DNA from: Tragulus kanchil
Taxonomy: Eukaryota > Chordata > Mammalia > Artiodactyla > Tragulidae
Assembly: GCA_022376925.1 (NCBI GenBank)
Contig: JAIOJX010000004.1
Span: 123,033,123-123,097,122, forward strand
DNA length: 64,000 nucleotides
Reading direction: 5' to 3'
Below, piece by piece: positions 51,056 to 62,099 of the stretch. The position numbers were made by a program, and so were the translations under genes. Every line of letters begins with the position of its first letter. Positions within the stretch are counted from its first letter, which is position 1. Under the pieces are notes generated by a model. The model was not told the DNA's origin. It did not search any database and worked only from the letters and a program-made list of their open reading frames with translations.

Positions 51056-51485
51056 ATGTAAAATAGATAGTCAGTGGGAGTCCCGTGTATGAAGCAGGGA
51101 ACACAAAACCAGTGCTCTGTGACAACCTAGAGGGGTGTGATGGGGAGGGAGTGGGTTCAAGGGGGAGGGGACATATGTATGGTGGTGATGGTTTAGTTGC
51201 TAAGTTGTGTCTGACTCTTTTGCGACCCCATGGACTATAGCCTGCCAGGCTCCTCTGGCCATGGGATTCTTTAGGCAAGAATACTGGAGTGGGTTTCCAT
51301 ATCCTTCTCCAGAGGATCTTCCTGACCCAGGAATTAAACCCAGGTCTCCTCCATTGCAGGCAGATTCTTTACCCATTGTGCTATGAGGGAAGCCTGGAGA
51401 TATGCATACCTAATGCCGATTCATGTTGATGTATGACAAAAACTATCACAATATTATAAAGTAATTATGCTTTAATTAAAACAGA
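51056..51485 (+). repeat. L1 3' end, split by Bov-tA
   Basis: The left part has ccagtgctctgtgacaacct, agaggggtgtgatggggagg and acatatgtat. The right part, after 51396, has agatatgcatacctaatgcc, atcacaatattataaagtaa and a tail. This is the same 3' UTR order as at 7891-8090, with the Bov-tA inserted at the acatatgtat site. Confidence 0.7.
51187..51396 (-). repeat. Bov-tA SINE inside L1
   Basis: Inverted Bov-tA: gatggtttagttgctaagtt, catggactatagcctgccag and caggtctcctccattgcagg. Near-direct repeats around atatgtat and atatgcat mark the insertion. Confidence 0.85.
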
Positions 51486-51849
51486 ATGCCTCTTATGAAC
51501 ACTCCAAGAGGAATACAGATGTCATGCTTCTACCTGGTGATTTAAGGATGTAAGAAAAGTAAAATTCCTTCTGTACTTAACCTTATATTGCTAATAAACC
51601 AGAATTTAAAAGATGCATTCATGTAAGTTGATACATAAAGGAGCAAAGGAAAACATACAGAGAAAGTAAGCTTTCCTGTACATACAAATAATGTTTGTAA
51701 TACATTTTAAAGGATTAATAGTAAAGTGGCCATGAGAGTAGGAATGGTCAGTGTTAGGGGCTGTATCATATTCTCAAATGTGTGTGTTGAAGCTGTAACC
51801 CTAGTATCTCAGAATGTGACTGTATTTGGGAACAGAGCCTTGAAGAGGT

Positions 51850-52320
51850 TGTTGTTATTGTTCAGTCACTCAGTCATGTCTGACTCTTTGTGACCCTATA
51901 AATAGTAGCACACCAGGCTTCTTTGTCCTCTGCTATCTCACAGTTTGCTCAAATTCATGTCCATTGAGTTGATGATCCTATCCATCTCATCCTCTGCCAG
52001 CCTCTTCTCCTTTTCCCTTGAATCTTTTCTGGCATCAGGATCTTTTCCAGTGAGATGGCTCCTTGGATCAGGTGGCCAAAGTATTGGGGCTTCAGCTTTA
52101 GCATCAGTCCTTCCAATGAGTATTCAGGGCTGATTTCCTGATTCAATGATTTCAGGGTTGATTGACTGGTTTGATCTCTTTGCTGTTCAAAGGACTCTTA
52201 GAAGTCTTCCCCAGCACCACAATTTGAAAGCATAAATTCGTTGGCTTTCAGTCTTCTTTATGGCCAATGTTCACATCTATCTGTACATGACTACTGGAAA
52301 ATCCATAGCTTTGACCATGT
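51850..52320 (-). repeat. Bov-A2 / BovB 3' end
   Basis: The stretch holds gttcagtcactcagtcatgt, gcatcaggatcttttccagt, tggatcaggtggccaaagta and then ctttgctgttcaaaggactc. The minus-strand reading of about 52146-51955 resembles the BovB (RTE) carboxy end (ISPEYSLEGLMLKLKPQYF). Confidence 0.75.
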
Positions 52321-52334
52321 GGACCTTTGTTAGC

Positions 52335-52495
52335 TCCCTGAGCTACACAGCAGCTTCCCAGTTTTACACATGGTAGTGTATATATATCAGTCCCACTCTT
52401 TCATTTCATCCCAGCGACCCTTCCGCCCCCATCCACAAGCCCGTTCCTTACGTCTGCATTTCTGCTCCTGCCCTACAAATAGGAAGAGTTGTATT
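52335..52495 (-). repeat. L1 3' UTR fragment (antisense)
   Basis: The text acatggtagtgtatatatat, catttcatcccagcgaccct and tgcatttctgctcctgccct has the antisense L1 3' UTR order. Confidence 0.5.
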
Positions 52496-53020
52496 ATCTT
52501 AATGAGCACTATGCAAAGCTACTTGGTCTGAAGTTATTATACTTAATTGACTATTCTTTCATAGAACTCGCTATATTTGCTTTGAGATTCTATCAGAAAA
52601 CTCTTCTTTAAGGTTTGAGAAATCATCAACACAAGTCTTGGAAGACTTTTTAGTAATATGTAAAGTGAAGTAGCAAATTAAGACCACCAGCAAATTAAAG
52701 TAGGTTTTCTTGAAATATCCATTTACCTAAGATGAGAACAGTAATTCTGCTGAAAATGTTTCAACTATATAAACCTGGTCTTTTTACAAACTGGTTAGCA
52801 AGATAGGCGCACAACAGAAAGCTCTCTAAGTTTCAAGGAAAATGGGCATAAATTGTTTTTAGCAACCAGGCATTATTAGGTTTGAGAAGGAACTCATCAG
52901 ACTGACCTATGTTTTCCATGTCTAGGATATGTGAGGGAATGAATAATCATTTGAGTTGCGTTGGCAATAATTCTCTCTTTGGAGGAAGAGTTACTTTGGG
53001 CTGTTATTCTGGAGAAACTG
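52496..53020. other. No gene or repeat recognised
   Basis: AT-rich unique sequence. Nothing is identified. Confidence 0.4.
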
Positions 53021-53032
53021 CAGACACAGGAG

Positions 53033-53258
53033 GGCTTCCCACATGACACAGTGATAAAGAATCTATCTGCCAGTGAAGGAGATGCAATAGACATGGGCTC
53101 GATCCCTGGGTTGGAAGGATCCCCTGGAGAAAAACATGCCAACCCACTACAGTATTCTTGCCTGGAAAATTTCATGGACAGAAGAGGCTGGCAGGCTACA
53201 GTCTGGCGGGCTATGGTTCCTGGGGTCATAAAGAGTTGGACACGACTGAGCAGGTGCA
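53033..53258 (+). repeat. Bov-tA SINE
   Basis: The element has gcttcccacatgacacagtg, ccctgggttggaaggatccc, tacagtattcttgcctggaa and gttggacacgactgagcagg. A flanking near-repeat gacacaggag/gacacaagag is the target-site duplication. Confidence 0.9.
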
Positions 53259-53419
53259 TAGACACAAGAGAAACTCTCAAAACTGAGCAGAAGTTACCCT
53301 CTTGTAAGGGATGTTTACATTTACAAGGGAAAACTCCATCTGTAGGGGTAGCTCCCTCTCTGTTACTGAAGAGAAGAATGACTAACCCCCTAGAACCGTT
53401 ATCAGTGGAGAAGACAATG

Positions 53420-53715
53420 ACCTAACTCTGTGCCATTACCTTACCTTTGTTGATTGTGCTTTCCTCAGTAGCCTCTCTTAACTGGCTCCAAACCATTTTT
53501 GCTTTTAGCTGGAGATGCTGTTTAAAGTAGCAGCTTGCGCCATTTCTGGGAGTTACTCATTTTTCCTGGGTCTCTTCCATGTATTCAGGAGATATATTTG
53601 TTATTAAACTTCTGTTCATTTTTCTCTTGTTATCCTCTGCCTTGTATTATATGGGGTCATCAGTCAAGAACCTAGAAGGGGAGAGTGAAAATTATTTTTC
53701 CTTCTTTACATATCA
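53420..53715 (+). repeat. Possible ancient LTR fragment
   Basis: The order ggctccaaaccatttttgct, tgtttaaagtagcagcttgc, ttattaaacttctgttcatt and cttgttatcctctgccttgt followed by aagaacctagaaggggagag resembles the end of an old mammalian LTR. The family is not named. Confidence 0.35.
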
Positions 53716-54734
53716 TCTGGGGGCTATGTGATGTCCCCTTGCTTCTTATACGTTGATGCTGATGCTATGTCCTTTGAGGAGCTACAGGTGTTGGCTCTGG
53801 TTTAGATACACTTTTAAAATTTAAAAAAAATGTTAATAACAGCCTCTTTCAAACAAAAACCCTTCTGATATCTGTTACTCTCTGAATGTGCTCAGTTCCA
53901 CCTGAAATTTGGCACTCTATGCAGTTACTCCCGGAATTGCATTCCTGTTTGATATATCAGACAGTTCTCAGATCCATAAACCCCCAAACTTGAAGAAGAG
54001 CTCCCTTCAAAGCATATTTCTGTTTCACATGAATCTCAAAGGTTAATATTACTCCTTATCTAATCCAAGCTGCTGGTCCATGCCTTCCTCTGACCATTGT
54101 TCTCGTTTTCCTTTTTTGACTTTGAAAGCATCTTGTTTTTTTCCTGGACACTCTTGCATAAGGCAGTCACTTACCTTTCAACGTGGATGCTCAAATAATA
54201 TTATATTGGTTATAATGCATAAGGTGAGGTCTCAGACACTTTCATGTATGTGGAAGCAGAGGAAAAAGAATTTAGGGTCAAAGGGTTCCATTTCTCAAAA
54301 TACTGGAAGAAATCTTTATTTCCCTTTGCATGTAAAACACCATCTAACAATCACACTAAGGGGGTGAATGTTTTATATAGGTCCTTCCTATGGTAAAGAT
54401 ACTCCCTTGTTAATAATTTGAGACATAAATGTTTGGCAAATGTTCAACATCGATATCATCTTCTCACCTGCTGTAACTGATAAATTGATTTCTAAAATCA
54501 CTCTTCATAGCCCTTTTGAATTTTATAAGGAACCCATAGATTCTTAGGGCCCTATTCTCCCTGGAAATCACCCATAAAAAGTTGAGAATACTTATTAAAA
54601 ACATAGTTTAAATATATACATAAATATTCTGAGGAAAAATAAGGATATGGGAGAATGAGATAGTATGAAGGAAGAGATCATTGGGTCCAGGGTTGGAAAT
54701 CATGGGAGATGAGATCATGAGGATAAAGTTCAGC
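53716..54734. other. No feature recognised
   Basis: About 1 kb of single-copy AT-rich DNA. A 95-codon open frame at 54080-54367 (plus) has no recognisable motif. Confidence 0.4.
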
Positions 54735-55059
54735 TTGATAGGAAACAGACAGTAATCTTAATGTTCATTGCATGGTGGCGCCTGGAACTGCCTATCAGGA
54801 GATTTTAATCATTCATAAACATTGAAACAAAATAATTTTCCAGACAGTCCTAAGAGCAGAGTTACTGGGAACTTTGGAAGTCGAGTGAGAAAGCTAAGAT
54901 GAAGTGGCTGTTGAACCTGTGCTAACTGTGCTGTTGGCCTTGTCCCCTGGCTGCATTCAGAGGCTCTTCTTTTCATTTCCAGTGTTCCAGCAGAAGCTTG
55001 TACTACAGCTCTTCTAGATACAGTCACACTTTCCAGTGTATTTTCACTGCTTACTTGTC

Positions 55060-55145
55060 TGCTTATTCTATTAGATTTTGAGTTCTTTAGGAACAGAGAA
55101 CTCAACAATGTGCCTAGCATAATCACCTAATAAATGTTTGATTTT
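55060..55145 (+). repeat. L2/MIR-type 3' tail
   Basis: The text gattttgagttctttaggaa, caatgtgcctagcataatca and cctaataaatgtttgatttt is the classical old-repeat tail. The duplicate is at about 56167-56252. Confidence 0.5.
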
Positions 55146-55308
55146 GTTCAACTTAATGTAATTTGATTTAATACTCATGAGAAGACTGTTTGAAAACTTT
55201 GATTTCTTTTTTTTTGAAAACTTTGATTTCTTAAGAGAGCTGACTAGACATAGATTGCCCAGCACTAAAGAGGCTACTAAGAATGTATTCTCTTCAAACC
55301 CTCCTAAA

Positions 55309-55395
55309 CTGTTGGTGTGTATGAGATTGATGTAGCCATTATGGAAAACAGTATAGAAGTTCCTTAAAAATCTAAACATAGAGCTCCTATATGGA
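55309..55395 (+). repeat. L1 ORF2 fragment
   Basis: The plus-strand reading includes PLWKTV and KNLNIELPY-like residues typical of LINE-1 ORF2 near its end. It joins BovB sequence directly. The duplicate is at about 56418-56504. Confidence 0.5.
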
Positions 55396-55397
55396 AA

Positions 55398-55835
55398 CAG
55401 TGACAGATGTTGCTGAAGATGTTGACTGCAGCCATGAAATTAAAAAGATACCTACTCCTTGGTAGAAAGGCTATGACAAACCTAGACAGCATATTAAAAA
55501 GCAGACATCACTTTGCCAACAGAGGTCCACATAGTCAAAGCTATACTTTTTTCAGTAGTCATCTCAAGATATAAGAGTTGGACCATAAAGAAGGCTGAGT
55601 GCCAAAGAAATCGTGCTTTCGAACTGTGGTGCTGGAGAAGACTCTTGAGAGTCCCTTGGACAGCAAAGATATCAAACCATCAATCCTAAAGGAAATAAAC
55701 ACTGAATATTCATTGGAAGGACTAATGCTGAGCTGACGCTCCAATACCCGGACCACCAGATGGCAAGAGTTTACTCACTGGAAAAGACCCTGATGCTGAG
55801 AAAGAATGAAGGCAGGAGGAGAACTGGGATTTGGC
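55398..55835 (+). repeat. BovB (RTE LINE) 3' end, cut by junction
   Basis: The text agacagcatattaaaaagca, gacatcactttgccaacaga, tggaccataaagaaggctga and tggaaaagaccctgatgctg follows the BovB carboxy-terminal coding region. Stops and indels make it dead. The longer version is at 56506-57072. Confidence 0.8.
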
Positions 55836-56505
55836 AGAGAATTGATAGGAAACAGACAGTAATCTTAATGTTCATTGCATGGTGGCGCCTGGAACTGCCT
55901 ATCAGGAGATTTTAATCATTCATAAACATTGAAACAAAATAATTTTCCAGACAGTCCTAAGAGCAGAGTTACTGGGAACTTTGGAAGTCGAGTGAGAAAG
56001 CTAAGATGAAGTGGCTGTTGAACCTGTGCTAACTGTGCTGTTGGCCTTGTCCCCTGGCTGCATTCAGAGGCTCTTCTTTTCATTTCCAGTGTTCCAGCAG
56101 AAGCTTGTACTACAGCTCTTCTAGATACAGTCACACTTTCCAGTGTATTTTCACTGCTTACTTGTCTGCTTATTCTATTAGATTTTGAGTTCTTTAGGAA
56201 CAGAGAACTCAACAATGTGCCTAGCATAATCACCTAATAAATGTTTGATTTTGTTCAACTTAATGTAATTTGATTTAATACTCATGAGAAGACTGTTTGA
56301 AAACTTTGATTTCTTTTTTTTTTTGAAAACTTTGATTTCTTAAGAGAGCTGACTAGACATAGATTGCCCAGCACTAAAGAGGCTACTAAGAATGTATTCT
56401 CTTCAAACCCTCCTAAACTGTTGGTGTGTATGAGATTGATGTAGCCATTATGGAAAACAGTATAGAAGTTCCTTAAAAATCTAAACATAGAGCTCCTATA
56501 TGGAA

Positions 56506-57072
56506 ACAGTGACAGATGTTGCTGAAGATGTTGACTGCAGCCATGAAATTAAAAAGATACCTACTCCTTGGTAGAAAGGCTATGACAAACCTAGACAGCA
56601 TATTAAAAAGCAGACATCACTTTGCCAACAGAGGTCCACATAGTCAAAGCTATACTTTTTTCAGTAGTCATCTCAAGATATAAGAGTTGGACCATAAAGA
56701 AGGCTGAGTGCCAAAGAAATCGTGCTTTCGAACTGTGGTGCTGGAGAAGACTCTTGAGAGTCCCTTGGACAGCAAAGATATCAAACCATCAATCCTAAAG
56801 GAAATAAACACTGAATATTCATTGGAAGGACTAATGCTGAGCTGACGCTCCAATACCCGGACCACCAGATGGCAAGAGTTTACTCACTGGAAAAGACCCT
56901 GATGCTGAGAAAGAATGAAGGCAGGAGGAGAACTGGATGGCAGAGAATTGAGCTGGTTAGATGACATCACTGCCTCAATGACATGAGTTTGAGCAAACTC
57001 TGGGAGATAAAGGAGCCTGCTGTGCTATATAGTTCATAGAGCCGCAAAGAGTCAGATACAGTTTAGCAACTG
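56506..57072 (+). repeat. BovB (RTE LINE) 3' end, longer copy
   Basis: It matches 55398-55835 and then continues gatgacatcactgcctcaat, ctgggagataaaggagcctg and cgcaaagagtcagatacagt to the family's 3' end. Confidence 0.8.
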
Positions 57073-57074
57073 AA

Positions 57075-57285
57075 CTACAACAATGGGATTAACAGATACA
57101 AGCTCCTATACATAAATAACTAAGCAACAAGGATTTACTGTGTAATATTGGGAACTGTATTCAATACCGTGTAGTAACCTATAATGGAAAAAAAAAATCT
57201 AAAAAAATTTAATCTGAATCACCTTCCTCTACATCTGAAACTAATACAATATTATAAGTCAGCTGCTGTACTTCAGTTAAAGCAT
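57075..57285 (+). repeat. L1 3' end
   Basis: The order gggattaacagatacaagct, aacaaggatttactgtgtaa, ctgaaactaatacaatatta and gctgtacttcagttaaagc is the L1 3' UTR end. Confidence 0.7.
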
Positions 57286-57289
57286 CGAT

Positions 57290-58060
57290 TCCCTCCAAAC
57301 ATTGCATGCTCCCCATTATCACCTTTTTCCATTTGGGGGTTTTAGACATACACTGGCCTGGGCACACACAATTTTGAGTGCTTCACTTTGGAGCTAGCTG
57401 CATAGTTGCAGGGAATTCTTTGGCACAGGAGGCACATGTAAAGGAAGAAGGGTATGGAAAAACATATAATATCCTGCGGCAGAAAGACTCAAGATGACTA
57501 TTTAAATTCCCTTTTTGGGAGGAGCAAATAATTTTTATTTTATGTTTTATAAATACACTGAAGAATCATGCAATGCTATAAGCATTGTGTACAATCCTGG
57601 GCCACAAGTCTGCACATTTTTTTTGCAACTGGTCCTGTGATGGCAGAACCTTTCATCCTGCCTTTATTATTTACTGTGGCCCCTGCATTATCTTCAAAGT
57701 AAAGAAACACAGCATCTTTTCTCTGGTATGACTTTCATTGTTGAATTACCACTGCTGGATGTACCTTCTTTCTGAGATCTGGTTTGCTCTTAAGAAAATG
57801 AGCCATAGGGAGAATTATTTGCTTTATACAAAATTTTTTTTTTCACAAGGTTCTTTTAAAAAAACAAGTATGTATATGTGCCCTTTTTTTTCCCCTGGGG
57901 AGAAACTAAGCATTTCACTGAATTCTCAAAAGGATCTGGGACCCCGAAAAGTTAAGATTACTGTTTGGTGTGAGTAAACAATTTGACCTTGAAATAGCAC
58001 GCTTCTACTTTGATAATATGTTTCCTTACAGGGAAGATAACGTTCCAGCCTCTTTGTACT
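57290..58060. other. No feature recognised
   Basis: Single-copy sequence with T-rich tracts. The 79-codon open frame at 57738-57977 (plus) has no known motif. Confidence 0.4.
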
Positions 58061-58253
58061 TCATGCAGCATGTACAGCAGTATTCAGCTCAAAACAATCA
58101 GTAGAGGTTTGTTTGGGCAAAGCTCATTGTAAAAGCAAGACTTAGTTGGCAACTATTGCTATTCAGGGTGACATCACTTGACATTACTGCCTGCCTTCCC
58201 ATCATGGTTGTGCTCCCTGGTAGCAGTTAGTGGAAAGACTGTATCCCGTTCTG

Positions 58254-58801
58254 AAAGTGAAAGTGTTCAACCACAATTTGAGACTTAAACCCAGGGCCCA
58301 GACTTAATTAAACCTGTTTGGGACTTGAACCTACGCGGCTGGGACTCGAACCCAGCCAAAACCCTGGTAATTAAAATCACTCACCCAAAGTCTGGACCCA
58401 CTGAGGTTCAGGTTCTTCATGTCTCTTTGCAGAGAAGAATTCAGTGAGAGACAAAGTGATAGGTAAGAAATGGATTTATTCAGCTTCAGAGAAAGCACAC
58501 TCCACAGACAGAGTGTGGGCCACTGCAGAGTGAATCCAGCGGCCCTGAAAACATGGCGTTCTTAGCTTTTATAGGCTGAGTAATTCCATATGCTAATGAG
58601 TGGGAGGATTGTTCCAGCTCTTTTAGGGAAGGGGTGGAACTGTCATGGCGCCTCTGGGTGTGTCATTTAGCTTGCTGACTGAGAATCAAGGTCTGGTCTG
58701 CCATCTTGGACCCATTTGATTCTCATGGGTTTATGCTGTGTCCTTGGGCTGTCATTCTTTTCAAAAATTGTTGCCTGTCCCCTTCCCTCCTAACCCTTAC
58801 A
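58254..58801 (-). mobile_element. Solo LTR of an ERV1-like endogenous retrovirus
   Basis: Read on the minus strand it starts TGTAAGGGTTAGG at 58801. It has a TATA-like CCTATAAAAGC (complement at about 58563-58574) and, about 95 bases on, AATAAA (complement at 58475-58480). These are the promoter and poly(A) signals expected of U3 and R. The 3' border near 58254 is uncertain and I found no matching target-site duplication. No gag, pol or env sequence is adjacent, so this is a solo LTR. Its U5 side carries four roughly 21-bp repeats that include a tRNA T-arm-like palindrome at 58337-58357. The duplicate is at about 59346-59891. Confidence 0.6.
58280..58357 (-). repeat. Four imperfect ~21-bp repeats with tRNA T-arm-like motif
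   Basis: The motif gactt(c)gaac or a variant recurs at 58280, about 58300, 58320 and 58341. The last contains the 7-bp stem and 7-base loop GGCTGGG-ACTCGAA-CCCAGCC. On the LTR strand this reads as a perfect T arm with the Pol III box B core GTTCGAGTCC. The duplicate is at about 59370-59447. Confidence 0.6.
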
Positions 58802-58887
58802 AAAGGGTAGACATTTCAATTTTATTTGTACATTTTGAAATGTCCATATTCTTTAATATGTGATGCTACTATTGCAGGTAAGTTATT

Positions 58888-59056
58888 TGCATGGTATGTA
58901 AATTGATTCATTCCCTGGATGGGGAAGATCCCCTGAAGAAGGGAATGACTACCCACTCCAGTATTCTTGCTTGGAGAATTCCATGGACAGAGGAGCCTGG
59001 TGGGCTCAGTCCATGGCGTCACAAGAGTCCGACCCGACTGCGCAACTAACACGAAA
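58888..59056 (+). repeat. Bov-tA SINE, head degraded
   Basis: The text ccctggatggggaagatccc, ccactccagtattcttgctt, ccatggacagaggagcctgg and ccgacccgactgcgcaacta follows Bov-tA. Its tRNA head is not clear. The duplicate is at 59978-60146. Confidence 0.8.
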
Positions 59057-59345
59057 CTGGTAACGATTTTACAATAGATTATTAGAAATTTTTATGGGAT
59101 ATAGAAGTCTTCCAGAGAGAGGACTTCTGTGATGAGAGAAGTTTGGATCTATTCATGCAGCATGTACAGCAGTATTCAGCTCAAAACAATCAGTAGAGGT
59201 TTTTTGGCAAAGCTCATTGTAAAAGCAAGACTTAGTTGGCAACTATTGCTATTCAGGGTGACATCACTTGACATTACTGCCTGCCTTCCCATCATGGTTG
59301 TGCTCCCTGGTAGCAGTTAGTGGAAAGACTGTATCCCGTTCTGAA

Positions 59346-59891
59346 AGTGAAAGTGTTCAACCACAATTTGAGACTTAAACCCAGGGCCCAGACTTAATTA
59401 AACCTGTTTGGGACTTGAACCTACGCGGCTGGGACTCGAACCCAGCCAAAACCCTGGTAATTAAAATCACTCACCCAAAGTCTGGACCCACTGAGGTTCA
59501 GGTTCTTCATGTCTCTTTGCAGAGAAGAATTCAGTGAGAGACAAAGTGATAGGTAAGAAATGGATTTATTCAGCTTCAGAGAAAGCACACTCCACAGACA
59601 GAGTGTGGGCCACTGCAGAGTGAATCCAGCGGCCCTGAAAACATGGCGTTCTTAGCTTTTATAGGCTGAGTAATTCCATATGCTAATGAGTGGGAGGATT
59701 GTTCCAGCTCTTTTAGGGAAGGGGTGGAACTGTCATGGCGCCTCTGGGTGTGTCATTTAGCTTGCTGACTGAGAATCAAGGTCTGGTCTGCCATCTTGGA
59801 CCCATTTGATTCTCATGGGTTTATGCTGTGTCCTTGGGCTGTCATTCTTTTCAAAAATTGTTGCCTGTCCCCTTCCCTCCTAACCCTTACA
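59346..59891 (-). mobile_element. Solo ERV LTR, duplicate
   Basis: It is a copy of 58254-58801 carried by duplication 22, with the same TATA and AATAAA signals. Confidence 0.6.
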
Positions 59892-59977
59892 AAAGGGTAG
59901 ACATTTCAATTTTATTTGTACATTTTGAAATGTCCATATTCTTTAATATGTGATGCTACTATTGCAGGTAAGTTATT

Positions 59978-60146
59978 TGCATGGTATGTAAATTGATTCA
60001 TTCCCTGGATGGGGAAGATCCCCTGGAGAAGGGAATGACTACCCACTCCAGTATTCTTGCTTGGAGAATTCCATGGACAGAGGAGCCTGGTGGGCTCAGT
60101 CCATGGCGTCACAAGAGTCCGACCCGACTGCGCAACTAACACGAAA
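59978..60146 (+). repeat. Bov-tA SINE, duplicate
   Basis: It matches 58888-59056 with one A/G change (cctggagaag against cctgaagaag). Confidence 0.8.
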
Positions 60147-60234
60147 CTGGTAACGATTTTACAATAGATTATTAGAAATTTTTATGGGATATAGAAGTCT
60201 TCCAGAGAGAGGGACTTCTGTGATGAGAAAAATG

Positions 60235-60745
60235 AAGCCTGGTTTCCCCCATAGAGAAGGTCTATTTCCTTACTGCTGCCTTTGAATGAGAAAGAGAAGC
60301 GCAGAAATCCTGTGACATCCCACAGAGATTCAACTTTTAAAGGCTGCAAAATAACCTAAGCAGGTCTGTAACAGCAGGAGACTTTTCTAACAAAGCTCAC
60401 ATGGTTTGGGTTGGGCTAGGACCTGACCACTACAAACACAAAGAAGAAAACCTTTTTTTTTTTTTTTTTTTTCGTTTTTAAAGGGACAGCTTGCCTCGCT
60501 GGCTCGGTAAATATTTTTCCCTCTTATAGTTTGGAAAAGAGCTTAACTCAGAGGCCTACTTTACATTTAGCCCTTCCTCCGCCCCAGACTATACCATTAA
60601 ATCCTAGCAAACGGGGTGACCAAAAACCGAAAGGGAATGCATCAATAATGATGTATCACAAATCGCCCCCATGTCCATTTTATGCATGCCAGCGCTGGTT
60701 ACTTTTAAAAAGTTGATTGTAATAATCCGTTCAGGGGTTGCCTCT
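60235..60745. other. Unique sequence, T tract; nothing recognised
   Basis: It holds a T tract at about 60452-60472 and otherwise single-copy sequence with moderately high GC. Possibly it is the upstream part of the candidate promoter. Confidence 0.4.
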
Positions 60746-60910
60746 GCTTGCAAGGTCACAGCCTGAGTGGGCATTGAACTTCGGACTCTAGCTGAGGGGT
60801 GAGGTAAACAACCGGACTATAAATATCTGAGTTTCTCGCTGTGGCTTTGTGGAGCCGCCCAGCTGAGCAAAGAGAAAGGAAGCGAGCTGGCCTGAAGGGG
60901 TTCTGTAAGT
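60746..60910 (+). promoter_or_regulatory. Candidate TATA promoter with first-exon splice donor
   Basis: A TATAAATA box lies at 60818-60825. Upstream are GTAAACA (forkhead-type) at 60804-60810 and CAAGGTCA (NR5A/ERR extended half-site) at about 60751-60758. About 30 bases after the TATA box, an expected start near 60848 opens a short purine-rich, GC-balanced stretch without stops of interest. It ends at 60904, where a near-consensus donor GTAAGT follows (60905-60910). The stretch is single-copy and not in any repeat I recognise. It could be the first, non-coding exon of a plus-strand gene whose next exons lie beyond the window. I see no confirming acceptor inside the window. The combination can arise by chance. 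Confidence 0.35.
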
Positions 60911-62099
60911 AGGAACTTTGTGTTTTCAAAGCTTGATTCCTTGAGAGTTTGGCAAATGATTGGATTTTTGAGTCTTGATAAACATTTCCCTTAGGATAGA
61001 TTTTAAAAAGCAGGGATGGGTAAAGAAAATAAAAGGAGGACAGAAGGAAGACCACTAGAATCTAAACTGTGGGGCAGTGGGACATGGTCAGTGCTAGCTG
61101 ATTTTTTGCCCTGCCTTCTGCACAGCTGAGAATGAAGTCAGGGCAGAGGAGGCTGGAGACACGGAATACTTTTCCTCTGGAAAAAGTTGTTAGTTTTATG
61201 TAGGCTGTACTGTGTGTTCAAGCTTAAGGGTTTCCCACTGAAATGCACATTGAGAGCTCTAAGGGAAAAACAGCCTGTGGGTTTGAAGAGAAAGAGACTG
61301 AAATCCAGCCTTTTGTGTGGTGGTGTAGAAATGTCCAGGAATATTGCGAGCAGTTTCAAGGTTAAAAAAAAAAGAAAAAGAGTTAAAACCTTTGTAAAAA
61401 TCAGTGATCTGCGATTAAAGGCAATGCTTTGCAGCCTAAGTGGTGATTGGTGCTTTCAGGAGAAAAAAGAGAGACCCTCAGATGCGGGTCTGATGGTCAC
61501 GGGAAGAGGGTGAAAAATGTTTCTGCATATTTTGCTTTGTAATGGGGAATTTTAAACAAATGTAGGTCTCTTTGTGGTCCGGATAGCTTGGTTTTGTGAT
61601 TGAAAAGCGATGAGATTAGTGAAATTCACAACTACATTTTAATTGTTCCTGCTTGTTAGTGTCCAGTAAATCTAGTTTTGCTATTTCTCTTCATTATTTT
61701 ATATAGTTGTCTGACAGCTGTAATTAATCAAAAGTTGCTTATGTAAAAAGTGATTTTAAGAAAACAAAGTTGTGCAACCTTGGGTTATGGTGACAGAGGA
61801 CAATCTGGACGTGTGAACTCTGTAATCCACTACCCTCTGCCAATGACCTCAGTTATTTTTTCATCAAAAAAGTAAATGAGTAAAATAGCCTTTTCCTTTA
61901 AATTCACTATTCAGCCAGTTGGAGTGGCCTGCAAAGTGAGGGTGCCAGGTTCTGAGTTTATGCTAAAGGATCTGTAATTTATATTCTAGAAAGTAGGGAA
62001 TAATTTATATTCTAGAAAGTAGGGAAAATCTAGTCACTCTAATAAGAAACAAAATAGCTTGAATATTTTTGATGTTTTCTTTGTCATCTTAGGACGTAA
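60911..62099. other. Unique sequence, no coding gene recognised
   Basis: If the promoter at 60746-60910 is real, this is first-intron sequence. It holds a perfect 2 x 26-bp tandem repeat at 61975-62026. The 108-codon open frame at 61187-61513 (plus) is lysine- and arginine-rich only because of an A tract and has no recognisable domain. Confidence 0.4.

Larger units (their letters stand above)
54735..56949. repeat. Direct tandem duplication 21 (54735-55841 / 55842-56949)
   Basis: The period is 1107 bp, then 1109 bp after a longer T run in the right copy (about 56313-56323). The junction lies inside a BovB 3' end, where gagaattgataggaaaca jumps back. The right copy continues gagaattgagctggtt. 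Confidence 0.85.
58061..60234. repeat. Direct tandem duplication 22 (58061-59152 / 59153-60234)
   Basis: The period is 1090-1092 bp, and it holds an LTR and a Bov-tA. The left end reads gagagaagtttggatctatt where the right copy continues gagaaaaatgaagcctggtt. Confidence 0.85.

Noticed and set aside
53420..53715. A complete endogenous retrovirus between here and the LTR at 58254
   Set aside because: The two LTR-like sequences are not alike and lie on opposite strands. No retroviral coding sequence lies between them.
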